A DNA stretch of 64,000 bases from CAZKUN01 sp964555935 (lineage in GTDB: Bacteria; Armatimonadota; Zipacnadia; Zipacnadales; VGFC01), in contig CAZKUN010000002.1 in assembly GCA_964555935.1 (NCBI GenBank), positions 51,276-115,275 on the forward strand. The letters are read 5' to 3'. The translations under genes and the position numbers were made by a program. Below, piece by piece: positions 45,701 to 52,315 of this stretch (position 1 is its first letter; every line of letters begins with the position of its first letter). The notes beneath the pieces were generated by a model that saw only the letters and a program-made list of their open reading frames with translations, was not told where the DNA came from and did not search any database.

Positions 45701-47245
45701 TCCGAGAACGCAATCGTCACCAAGGGCAGCCTCAACGCGATCACCGGCGTCGGTGGCCTGAGCGTCGGCGACGTCGAGGTCGACGCGGGGCAGTACGTGC
45801 TCGGCCCTGACACCGTGTTGGCCGTGGGGCTCAAGACCCTCACCATTGGCCGCGTCTCCATCAGCACCAGCGACGCGCTCGTCGATCTCGAAATCGACCC
45901 CGCCTCCGGGCGAGGCACTCTCGTCGCGCGAGATGCTACCACCCTCGTGGCCAGCGATGGGTGGCGGATCGGCGCCGCCGCCGTCGGCGGATCAACCCAG
46001 CCCACAACGCTCGCGGCAGGCACGCATGAGATCCGCGCGCCAATGAGGCAACTCAGGACCGCCCTAACCGACGCCCACGCGCGCATCTGGCGCGACTCGG
46101 CACCGGCGTCTGAGGTGGAGGAGACCCGACCAGACTATGGGATCGAGGAGATCATCGCGCGGACGCTGCCTGACAATATCACGACCCTCGCCACCGGCGA
46201 CATTACGGGCGACGGCGGGAGCGAGATCGTAGCCGGCTGCGATGACGGGACTGTGGTCGCGCTGACGGTTGCGGGGCAGGAGCTGTGGCGGCACGAATTC
46301 TCGGCGCGCGTGAATGACCTGGCGCTCGGGGACCTGGATGACGACGGGAAGTCAGAGATCGCGTGCGCGATCGAGGACGAGAATCTGCACGTTCTCGGAC
46401 CCGATGGTGCGGAGATCTGGACGCGGTCCTTTGAGGCCTATCGCGCGCAAGGCGGCATCGAGGGGCACCCGCGCGTCGTTCTGGTGGCCGACTTCGAGGG
46501 CGACGGCGAGCCCGAGGTCGCGGTCGGATGCGCCAACAGCATCTTCTACGTGCTCGACGCGACCGGGCAGACCAAAACGTCCGACGGGGAGCCGTGGGAG
46601 GTCATCACGCAACACAAAGCGTCGGCCATTGACGCGGTCGACGTCACCGGCGACGGGCAGCGTGAGTTGCTGTGCGGATTCACGTACTTCGGGCGGAAGA
46701 TCGTTGACTTCGCCAAGACCGGCAGAGCGCGCGTCAGCAATCTGAGCGGGTGCGTCAGCGGATGCGGCACCATCGCGTCCGCGGACGTTGACGGCGACGT
46801 CGTGCCGGAGGCCGTGTTCGCCGACAAGGACGGACAAGTCACGGCATGTCGACAACCGGCGGAGGGCAACGCCGTCGAGGTCCTCTGGCAGAAGATGATC
46901 GGTGACGATGCGGTCTCGAAGGTGGTGACGGGTGACGTCGACGACGACGGCGCGGATGAGATTGTTCTCGGTTCAAACAGTGGTTTCCTGGCGCTACTGA
47001 CGCGAGAAGGCACAGTGCAGTGGCTACGCTACGCGGAGAACCAAGTGACCGATGTGGCGCTACTCGAGATGGCGCGAATCGCGCGCAGCTCAATCGACGG
47101 GACGGTCGCAATCTACGATGTGGACGGGGAGGAGATCGGGCTGAGGCAACTCGGCGGGCCCGTGCAGATGCTAACCGCGAACGGAGAGTTGATCGCCGCG
47201 GCCGCCGGCGAGGAGCTGGTGCTGCTGAGGATGGCTGACCAGTAG
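42704..47245 (+). CDS. Giant secreted discoidin + heparinase-like + FG-GAP protein (contains an assembly gap)
   Basis: A ~1513-residue exported protein; signal peptide MGGSLLVAILLGAAPPLGAQ. A discoidin (F5/8 type C) domain spans about 25-190 (RVTVDLGEPTWIDEVVITTC; HLFVDEIEILGG) and a CBM-like sandwich about 195-310. An alpha/alpha toroid with a beta-sandwich, of heparinase/alginate-lyase type, spans about 460-1130 (WGYQDITMIHTARYAAATG; YHGHWDGNSILRFTDNGRLW; GDPKDHNTITL). Residues about 1150-1500 are FG-GAP repeats (DITGDGGSEIV; DLDDDGKSEIA; DFEGDGEPEVA; DVDGDVVPEAV; DVDDDGADEIV). A 10-N gap lies near codon 450. It probably cleaves uronate polysaccharide and binds it through the propeller. AGGAG precedes the ATG. 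Confidence 0.78.
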   Translation: MGGSLLVAILLGAAPPLGAQELTNHALDKPYMAEPLPAQSYADADGLELTNGERGPANYRAAQWSGWRDTSYTEPIRVTVDLGEPTWIDEVVITTCALNDDVRPPDRVDVWISGGDFPHDVPVQIAQATLDEPYEPGEAQVLQFEAAGLGCMATQVRLDFQQRTWTHLFVDEIEILGGPAADPRLLPVLDVTLEAETLGGGVDIDGALGQTVLIDAADETLAFEVPLPAGDYTIRVRSLAKEPDTYSELVPRLGDLAMRAHPVTNNVFTWQRSHFTQAADGNASIELALGEGAGFYVDQIRVHPLTLNEPIATLREFGLETTLAAGGGEAKCVIAVDDAGAFAALGETLAQTIADRSGARPEVLHGADVSGEMIGRTNIIALGERTSNFAILRASPNSWKHIATPPEDGGPQIHIEVDPRGTGANVVVAGGVDEAQVTRSIALLTGAFTGXXXXETLALPWMAVPQPKLATDPAKLRELAVESGKWLRQGAIRTLMNQWKAHGDDAYRMLAYRYIEYKDSADTIRPISRDGFIEAELYKLITRFDEVEHRGSLTELERLQLTNTLLAMADQCGGIFDWELCGRKYHPTDEVTRIVSEADPRIANNHQTFPIYSLLTQGQYFSKYYELSRAEMWLRWADWAMQGQLMTSKPQCDCWGYQDITMIHTARYAAATGRWDYFDAEPLQQYLRLRFASHDNMGSGVGYGDVGGYRPGAGTDFRDENAALWTTASGGQLDLDRVNPDELLGIYTHPLEPLWYELNGTDAAVPQEQCFDKITFRDAVDSDRAYLLLDGLSRGYHGHWDGNSILRFTDNGRLWLCEGDYLKGDPKDHNTITLMRDGESGRPGLFSALATSYSGNDWGVTETVTPAYAGIDWTRHILWHRSADTFILFDEAMANEAGTYDVKARFRSLGETTLADRTWRVAQAGGQSFYLHAPGEGKLVESSDPEDAKNWQSYDHADPTPRLLRHQMAREMAPGDSLVLPTVFYAGDSDGPALQTRSVSENAIVTKGSLNAITGVGGLSVGDVEVDAGQYVLGPDTVLAVGLKTLTIGRVSISTSDALVDLEIDPASGRGTLVARDATTLVASDGWRIGAAAVGGSTQPTTLAAGTHEIRAPMRQLRTALTDAHARIWRDSAPASEVEETRPDYGIEEIIARTLPDNITTLATGDITGDGGSEIVAGCDDGTVVALTVAGQELWRHEFSARVNDLALGDLDDDGKSEIACAIEDENLHVLGPDGAEIWTRSFEAYRAQGGIEGHPRVVLVADFEGDGEPEVAVGCANSIFYVLDATGQTKTSDGEPWEVITQHKASAIDAVDVTGDGQRELLCGFTYFGRKIVDFAKTGRARVSNLSGCVSGCGTIASADVDGDVVPEAVFADKDGQVTACRQPAEGNAVEVLWQKMIGDDAVSKVVTGDVDDDGADEIVLGSNSGFLALLTREGTVQWLRYAENQVTDVALLEMARIARSSIDGTVAIYDVDGEEIGLRQLGGPVQMLTANGELIAAAAGEELVLLRMADQ
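44055..44064. other. Scaffold gap (10 N) inside the discoidin/heparinase-like gene
   Basis: Ten N bases after GCATTCACCGGCG. The frame continues on the far side as drawn, but the true length is unknown. Confidence 0.99.
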
Positions 47246-47260
47246 AGGCCGCCGGAGCCG

Positions 47261-47953
47261 CTAGGACTGATCGTCGGGAGCGACAAACCGATAGCCGAAG
47301 GCCCGCACGGTTCTTATCACGTCGCCAGGGCAGTCGCAGGCCTCGAGCTTGCGCCGGATGGCCGAGATATGCACCTCGACGAGGTGCGGCTCCCGGTCGC
47401 CGCCCCAGAGCTTCTGGATGACATCGTCCTTCGAGACGACGTCTCCCTCGTTCTGCATGAGGTACGCCAACACGCGGATCTCAGTGCCCGACAACCCCAG
47501 GTCACGACCGCCGCAAGTGGCTTCTTCGCGGATCGTGTCGAGACGCAGCGGGCCAATCTCAATCGTATCCGGGAGTTCCTCGTCAGCGTCCGATCCGCGC
47601 AGCGCGGCGCGAATGCGCGCGGTGAGTTCGACCAACTCGACTGGTTTGCGCACGTAGTCGGTCGCGCCAGCATCGAGTGTCTGCGCGGCGACGTCGGCGG
47701 ACATCTCGCCCGTCAGCATCAGGATCGACACGTCCGTCGTCTCGCGGGCCCGCTTGCACACCTCAATGCCATCGATATCGGGAAGCCCGATGTCCAGGAT
47801 CACGAGGTCGGGCGAGAGCGAGCTGATCGCCTCTAGGGCCTCGGCACCGTTGCAGGCTTCGGTCACTTTGAAGCCTTCTGCCATGAGAGCGAAGACAATC
47901 AGCTCCCGGAGATCATCGTAGTCATCGACGACCAGCAAATGTTGTTTATCCAT
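47261..47953 (-). CDS. OmpR/PhoB-family response regulator, no kinase nearby
   Basis: A 230-residue transcription factor: receiver domain (1-120) with D10/D11 and the phosphoacceptor D54 (VILDIGLPDIDG), and the conserved lysine in YVRKPVE. The C-terminal winged helix (about 135-228) reads LGLSGTEIRVLAYLMQNEGD and VEVHISAIRRKLE, ending GYRFVAP. The start at 47953 begins MDKQHLLVVDDYDDL, with GGGGGA upstream; the longer ORF is not coding-like. No histidine kinase is adjacent. It is convergent with the heparinase-like gene (15-base gap) and divergent from the ABC-transporter operon (188 bases), so it may regulate the latter. Confidence 0.93.
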   Translation of the reverse strand: MDKQHLLVVDDYDDLRELIVFALMAEGFKVTEACNGAEALEAISSLSPDLVILDIGLPDIDGIEVCKRARETTDVSILMLTGEMSADVAAQTLDAGATDYVRKPVELVELTARIRAALRGSDADEELPDTIEIGPLRLDTIREEATCGGRDLGLSGTEIRVLAYLMQNEGDVVSKDDVIQKLWGGDREPHLVEVHISAIRRKLEACDCPGDVIRTVRAFGYRFVAPDDQS

Positions 47954-48141
47954 CGGTCCCCCACGGCGTCTTTCATTCGCTGCGTCTGGGCCATGGACCT
48001 GCATTCCGCATGGCGGGCCGCCGGGCGTGCTTCGCCGACGGGGCCATCGGGAACCTCCGTGGGCAGGCAGAGGCGTTCTGTCTAGGGAACTCAACGAGGC
48101 GAGCCCGTGACTCGAACGTCCGCAAGGAGTGTTGATCCGCA

Positions 48142-48957
48142 GTGCGAAACCACTTGATGCTGCCATTGATGCTGGCTTCACTCATCACCGCCGTCGGCTG
48201 CACCACGCCTGACCCCGTGGAGCCACCTGATTCCGCGACGCCCTCACCCAACGAGGTCGCCGCGCCCGATGCCGACCCCGGCGAGCCGATCACCATCCTG
48301 TGCGGCGGCTCGTTTCGCCCCCCGCTGGAGGCGCTGGTCGAGGCCTACCAGTCGGAGACAGGCGCGGCGGTGGAGATCTCGTTCGGCGGGAGCGAGGAGT
48401 TGCTGCCGCAGATCGAGATCGGCAAAGAGGGTGACCTCTTCGTCACGCACGATCCGTACCTCGACTACACCGAGGAGGCCGACGCGCTCCTCGACAGCGT
48501 GCATGTGGGCTTCGTCGCGCCCGTGCTGGTGGTGGGCAAGGGCAATCCGGCGGGCATCGAGTCGCTTGATGATCTCGCGAAGCCGGGCGTTAGGGTGGCG
48601 CTGCCGAACCCGGAGTACTCAACATGCGGCGAGATGCTCGACGCGCTGTTGGAGAAGAAGGGCATCAAGGACGCGGTGGTTGCCAACGCGGAGGGGGCGA
48701 TCTTTCGCAGCCACTCCGAGACAGGCAACGCGCTGAAGCTCGGGACGCGCGAGGCAGGCGTGATGTGGAACGGCACCGCGAACACATTCAAAGACGACAT
48801 CGACACCATCAAGACGCCGTACGAGTACGATGAGACCATCAAGGTCTGGATCATGGGCCTGAGCTACACGGATCAGACAGAGGAAGTGGAAGCCTTCCTC
48901 GAATTCGCGCGCGAACACGCGGAGGCTCTCTTCGCCGAGCACGGATACGTGAAGTAG
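48142..48957 (+). CDS. ModA/WtpA-like molybdate/tungstate-binding lipoprotein (first of two)
   Basis: A 271-residue lipoprotein binding subunit of an ABC importer. The signal peptide ends in AVGC (residues 17-20), followed by an acidic/proline linker. The mature domain starts ITILCGGSFRPPLEALVEAY and carries the Mo/W binding-protein pattern (SFGGSEELLPQIEIGKEGDL). The start is GTG at 48142 with AAGGAGT 12 bases upstream; an ATG at 48157 is an alternative. Molybdate versus tungstate, or another oxyanion, cannot be decided. It lies 4 bases before a second, diverged binding protein. Confidence 0.82.
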   Translation: MRNHLMLPLMLASLITAVGCTTPDPVEPPDSATPSPNEVAAPDADPGEPITILCGGSFRPPLEALVEAYQSETGAAVEISFGGSEELLPQIEIGKEGDLFVTHDPYLDYTEEADALLDSVHVGFVAPVLVVGKGNPAGIESLDDLAKPGVRVALPNPEYSTCGEMLDALLEKKGIKDAVVANAEGAIFRSHSETGNALKLGTREAGVMWNGTANTFKDDIDTIKTPYEYDETIKVWIMGLSYTDQTEEVEAFLEFAREHAEALFAEHGYVK

Positions 48958-48961
48958 CGCC

Positions 48962-49726
48962 ATGCGCCGACTCCCGATCGCGATGGCTGCCCTCGTGCTG
49001 CTGGCGGGATGCAAACAACCCGCCGGCGGGCCGACGCGCCTGCGGCTCTTCTGCGGGGCTGGGATCCGCGAGCCCGTTGCGGATCTCATCGACCGGTTCG
49101 AGGCGGCACATGACGCGCGCATCGAGCCCGACTATGGTGGATCGAACATTCTCCTGACGCGCATCAAGGAGGGTGGCCGGGGCGACCTCTATATCCCCGG
49201 TGACCGCGAGTACGTCCGCCAGGCGGAGGCTCAGGGCCTGATCGAATCCGCCGTCGATGCGTGTTACTTCGTGCCGGTCATCCTCGTGGAGAAGGGCAAC
49301 CCTAAGGGGATCGAATCGGTGGCTGACTTCGCCCGCGACGACGTTAGGATCGGCCTGGGGAATCCGGAAGCGTGCGCTATCGGCAAGAAGAGCGCTGCGA
49401 TCATCGAGAAGGCGGGGATCACGGACGAGGACATCGAGCCGAACGTTGTCTTCCACTCGCTGACGGTCAACGAGCTAGGCGTGCAGATACAGACGGGGAA
49501 GATCGATGCGTGCATCGTCTGGGACGCCATCGCCCGCTCGTTCGCCGATGCGGGGGACATGGTCGAGATCCCCGTGGGGGAGAACGTCATCTCAACCGTC
49601 CAGGTCGCCGTTCTGAAGACAGCCGCGCAGCCCGAGCTGGCCCGCGAGTTCCAGCAATTCGCCGTATCTGACGCAGGGCGCGACGTCTTCGCCCAGCACG
49701 AATACACCGTCGACCCACCGGAGTGA
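48962..49726 (+). CDS. ModA/WtpA-like molybdate/tungstate-binding lipoprotein (second, diverged)
   Basis: A 254-residue lipoprotein with a textbook lipobox, LLAGC (residues 13-17). The mature part, TRLRLFCGAGIREPVADLID with DYGGSNILLTRIKEGG, belongs to the same solute-binding family as its upstream neighbour, but the sequences are well diverged; both share the CGxGxRxP-like opening. Two binding proteins per transporter suggest two ligands or affinities. It follows the first by 4 bases and precedes the permease by 3 bases, so all four genes form one operon. Confidence 0.84.
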   Translation: MRRLPIAMAALVLLAGCKQPAGGPTRLRLFCGAGIREPVADLIDRFEAAHDARIEPDYGGSNILLTRIKEGGRGDLYIPGDREYVRQAEAQGLIESAVDACYFVPVILVEKGNPKGIESVADFARDDVRIGLGNPEACAIGKKSAAIIEKAGITDEDIEPNVVFHSLTVNELGVQIQTGKIDACIVWDAIARSFADAGDMVEIPVGENVISTVQVAVLKTAAQPELAREFQQFAVSDAGRDVFAQHEYTVDPPE

Positions 49727-49729
49727 GTT

Positions 49730-50551
49730 TTGGCCAACGGCACGCGCCCGACAGGGCCCGTTAGAGGATGGCGAAGCCTGGCTTTCAGCGCGGCCATCTT
49801 CGCGTTTCTACTCGTGTTCGTGGGTGCCGTGGCGGGTCTCTTGGCGGCCGACGCGCTGTACATCGACATCAGCGCCGTCTATAAGGTGCTGCAGTCAGAA
49901 CCGATCCGCGCGGCGGCCTGGCTGAGCCTCTGGACGACCACCCTCGCCACGGCCATCTCGGTGATGTTCGCCGTCCCAATCGGCTACGCGCTCCGGCGGG
50001 ATCGGGGGCCGGGGCAGGTGCTGGTGGACACCCTCGTCGACCTCCCCATCGTCTTCCCGCCGCTCGTGATGGGCCTGAGCCTGCTCGTGTTCTTCCGCAC
50101 GCCGATGGGGATGTGGATCGAATCATCGGGGTTTGAGTTCATCTACCAGCGCAGCGGGATCGTCCTCGCTCAGGTACTGGTCGCCGCATCCTTCGGGATT
50201 CGAACGATCAAGTCCACCTTCGACGACATCGACCACCGCGAAGAGGACGTGGCGTTGACCCTCGGATGCTCGCGCGGGCAGGCGTTCTGGCACGTAGCCG
50301 TGCCCAACGCGCGGGGCGGCATCATCGCCGGCGCCATCCTCACGTGGGCGCGCGCCTTCGGCATCTTCGGCCCATTGATGGTCTTCGTCGGGGCGGTCCG
50401 GATGCGCACGGAGGTCCTCGCCACAACTGTCTACCTCGAGGCATCCGTCGGGCACATCGACGTCGCCCTTGCCGTTGCGCTGCTGATGGTCGCCATCGCT
50501 GCAGTGGCGCTCGTGCTAATCCGGTGTGCCGGCCGGCGGAGGTTGCTGTAG
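49730..50551 (+). CDS. ModB-like molybdate/tungstate ABC transporter permease
   Basis: A 273-residue integral membrane protein with about six transmembrane segments. The EAA-type loop that contacts the ATPase is EEDVALTLGCSRGQAFWHVA. It begins at TTG 49730 (MANGTRPTGPV) with GGAGTGAG overlapping the previous stop; no nearby ATG gives a full N-terminus. The ATPase gene starts directly after its stop. It forms the channel for the oxyanion delivered by the two lipoproteins. Confidence 0.86.
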   Translation: MANGTRPTGPVRGWRSLAFSAAIFAFLLVFVGAVAGLLAADALYIDISAVYKVLQSEPIRAAAWLSLWTTTLATAISVMFAVPIGYALRRDRGPGQVLVDTLVDLPIVFPPLVMGLSLLVFFRTPMGMWIESSGFEFIYQRSGIVLAQVLVAASFGIRTIKSTFDDIDHREEDVALTLGCSRGQAFWHVAVPNARGGIIAGAILTWARAFGIFGPLMVFVGAVRMRTEVLATTVYLEASVGHIDVALAVALLMVAIAAVALVLIRCAGRRRLL

Positions 50552-51586
50552 ATGATCCGCCTACGCGACGTGAGCCTCTCGGTTGGTGAGTTCGATCTTC
50601 GCGAGGTCTCGGTGGAGATTGAGCCCGGGGAGTACTTCGTGCTGCTGGGCCGGCCGGGGAGCGGGAAGACGCTGCTGCTCGAATCGATCGCGGGGCTGCG
50701 GCGCGTCGGCGGCGGAGCCATCTCAATGGGCGGCGACCGCATCGATCAGCTCGAGCCCGCCGAGCGCGGCATGGGGTACGTCCCGCAGGATTACGCGCTG
50801 TTCTCGTCCCGCAATGTCCGGAGGAATATCGAACTCGGCCTGCGCGTCCAGGGCGTGCCGGCGGCGACACGAGAATCCCGGATCGCTGATGTCGCGGCGA
50901 TGCTCGGGATCGCACACCTCCTAGACCGGGGCATTGAAGGGCTGAGCGGCGGCGAACGTCAGCGCGTCGCGCTGGCAAGAGCGCTGGCGGTTGAGCCGCG
51001 AGTGCTGCTCCTCGACGAGCCGGTGAACTCGCTCGACCCTGAGACCCGCGATACAATTCTCGCCGAACTCCGCCGCATCCAACTGACCACGGGAACGAGC
51101 ACGGTTCACGTATGTCATGACCTCGACGAGATGCGCGCGGTCGCGAATCGGGTCGGCATCATGCACGAAGGGCGCCTGGCGCAGGTGGGGACCCCGGCTG
51201 AGGTGGCCGAAAGCCCCGCGACGCCCGCCGTGGCACGGTTGCTCCGGTTGGGCGGCGTGTTCCGGGGCGTGGCCACGCCGGAAGCGGGATCGGCGCGCAT
51301 CGATCTGGCGGACTTCACCGTGCACGCGGACCAAAGCGTGGGGGGCGAGGTTGACGTACTGATCCGGGCGTCGCGCGTTCAGGTCCGCCCGCCGACGGCT
51401 GATGGAGGGCTACAGGCAACCGTGCGATCGACGCTGCCTAGGGATCCATCGCTGCGGGTTGAGCTAGACATCGGGCAAGCGGTCGTGCCTGCGGAGATAA
51501 CCCAGAGCGAGGAACTCGCGCCGCACTTGGTGCCCGGCGGCGAGGTGCGGGTGGGGATTCCGACTGAAGCGGTGTACGTCTTCTAG
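50552..51586 (+). CDS. ModC-like molybdate/tungstate ABC transporter ATPase
   Basis: A 344-residue ABC subunit: Walker A GRPGSGKT (33-40), Q-loop VPQDYALF, signature LSGGERQRVALARAL, Walker B VLLLDEP, D-loop NSLDP and H-switch VCHD. The C-terminal ~100 residues (from SARIDLADFTV, with VLIRASRVQV) form a TOBE/MOP-like beta-barrel, which in ModC binds oxyanion for trans-inhibition. It starts directly after the permease stop. Its TAG stop overlaps the convergent NarL-type gene by 4 bases (CTAG). Confidence 0.88.
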   Translation: MIRLRDVSLSVGEFDLREVSVEIEPGEYFVLLGRPGSGKTLLLESIAGLRRVGGGAISMGGDRIDQLEPAERGMGYVPQDYALFSSRNVRRNIELGLRVQGVPAATRESRIADVAAMLGIAHLLDRGIEGLSGGERQRVALARALAVEPRVLLLDEPVNSLDPETRDTILAELRRIQLTTGTSTVHVCHDLDEMRAVANRVGIMHEGRLAQVGTPAEVAESPATPAVARLLRLGGVFRGVATPEAGSARIDLADFTVHADQSVGGEVDVLIRASRVQVRPPTADGGLQATVRSTLPRDPSLRVELDIGQAVVPAEITQSEELAPHLVPGGEVRVGIPTEAVYVF

Positions 51587-52251
51587 GGGTCGATAGTGCC
51601 GGAGTAGACTGCCCACACGGCGGCTTGCGTTCGGTCCGAGACCCCAAGCTTCTTCATCACGTTCTCGACATGCGTCTTCGCGGTTGCCGGGCCGATGCCG
51701 AGGTACTCAGCGATCTTCCGGTTGCTCATCCCCTGAACCACCAGGCGCAGGACCTCGCGCTCTCTGCCGGACAGCTTCCCCAGCTTGCGGACGGCGGCCG
51801 GCGCCAGCCCCGCTTCTTGCAGGCGCAGCCGATCTACGAGGCGCGGAACATCGGGAATCGCCAGCAGGTTCTTCCCGGACGCCACCTTGCGGATCGCCTC
51901 GCGCAACTCCCCCCCGAGGACGCTCTTCAGGAAGAAGCCGGACGCGCCGTACATGAGCGACCTGACCAGATACTGATGATGCCAGTGCGCCGTGAGGACG
52001 ATAACCTTCGCATGCACGGCGTTCTTCTTCATCTCGTGCATGGCGGTGAGGCCATCCATCTCCGGCATCCGAATGTCCATGAGGACGATGTCGGGGTTGA
52101 GTTCCTTGCAGAGAGGGACGACCTCAGTGCCATTGCTACCCTCGCCGACGATCTCAATATCATCACTCGTGAGGATCTGCCGCAGCCCCGCACGGAGGGC
52201 CGGATGATCGTCGACGATAAGAACGCGTATCGGCGCGCTGTCTGAGGTCAC
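51583..52251 (-). CDS. NarL/FixJ-family response regulator, no kinase nearby
   Basis: A 222-residue regulator with a receiver domain (D14, D15, phosphoacceptor D59 in IVLMDIRMPEMDG, K in GFFLKSV) and a LuxR-type helix-turn-helix (LSGREREVLRLVVQGMSNRK, EYLGIGPATAKTHV). The start is GTG at 52251 with a poor ribosome site. There is no histidine kinase next to it. With the OmpR-type regulator at 47953-47261 it brackets the transporter operon. 64 bases with no visible signal separate it from the upstream TIM-barrel gene. Confidence 0.93.
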   Translation of the reverse strand: MTSDSAPIRVLIVDDHPALRAGLRQILTSDDIEIVGEGSNGTEVVPLCKELNPDIVLMDIRMPEMDGLTAMHEMKKNAVHAKVIVLTAHWHHQYLVRSLMYGASGFFLKSVLGGELREAIRKVASGKNLLAIPDVPRLVDRLRLQEAGLAPAAVRKLGKLSGREREVLRLVVQGMSNRKIAEYLGIGPATAKTHVENVMKKLGVSDRTQAAVWAVYSGTIDP

Positions 52252-52315
52252 TTTCAGTGCCTATTCACGATCGCTATCAGAACGTGCTGCCGCCCTCACG
52301 AGTCTTCCTGGCCGC

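Noticed and set aside
47954..48141. Moco riboswitch or ModE-type site before the transporter operon
   Set aside because: I found no convincing conserved pairing or TAxxxT-type palindrome; the interval is GC-rich without a clear motif.
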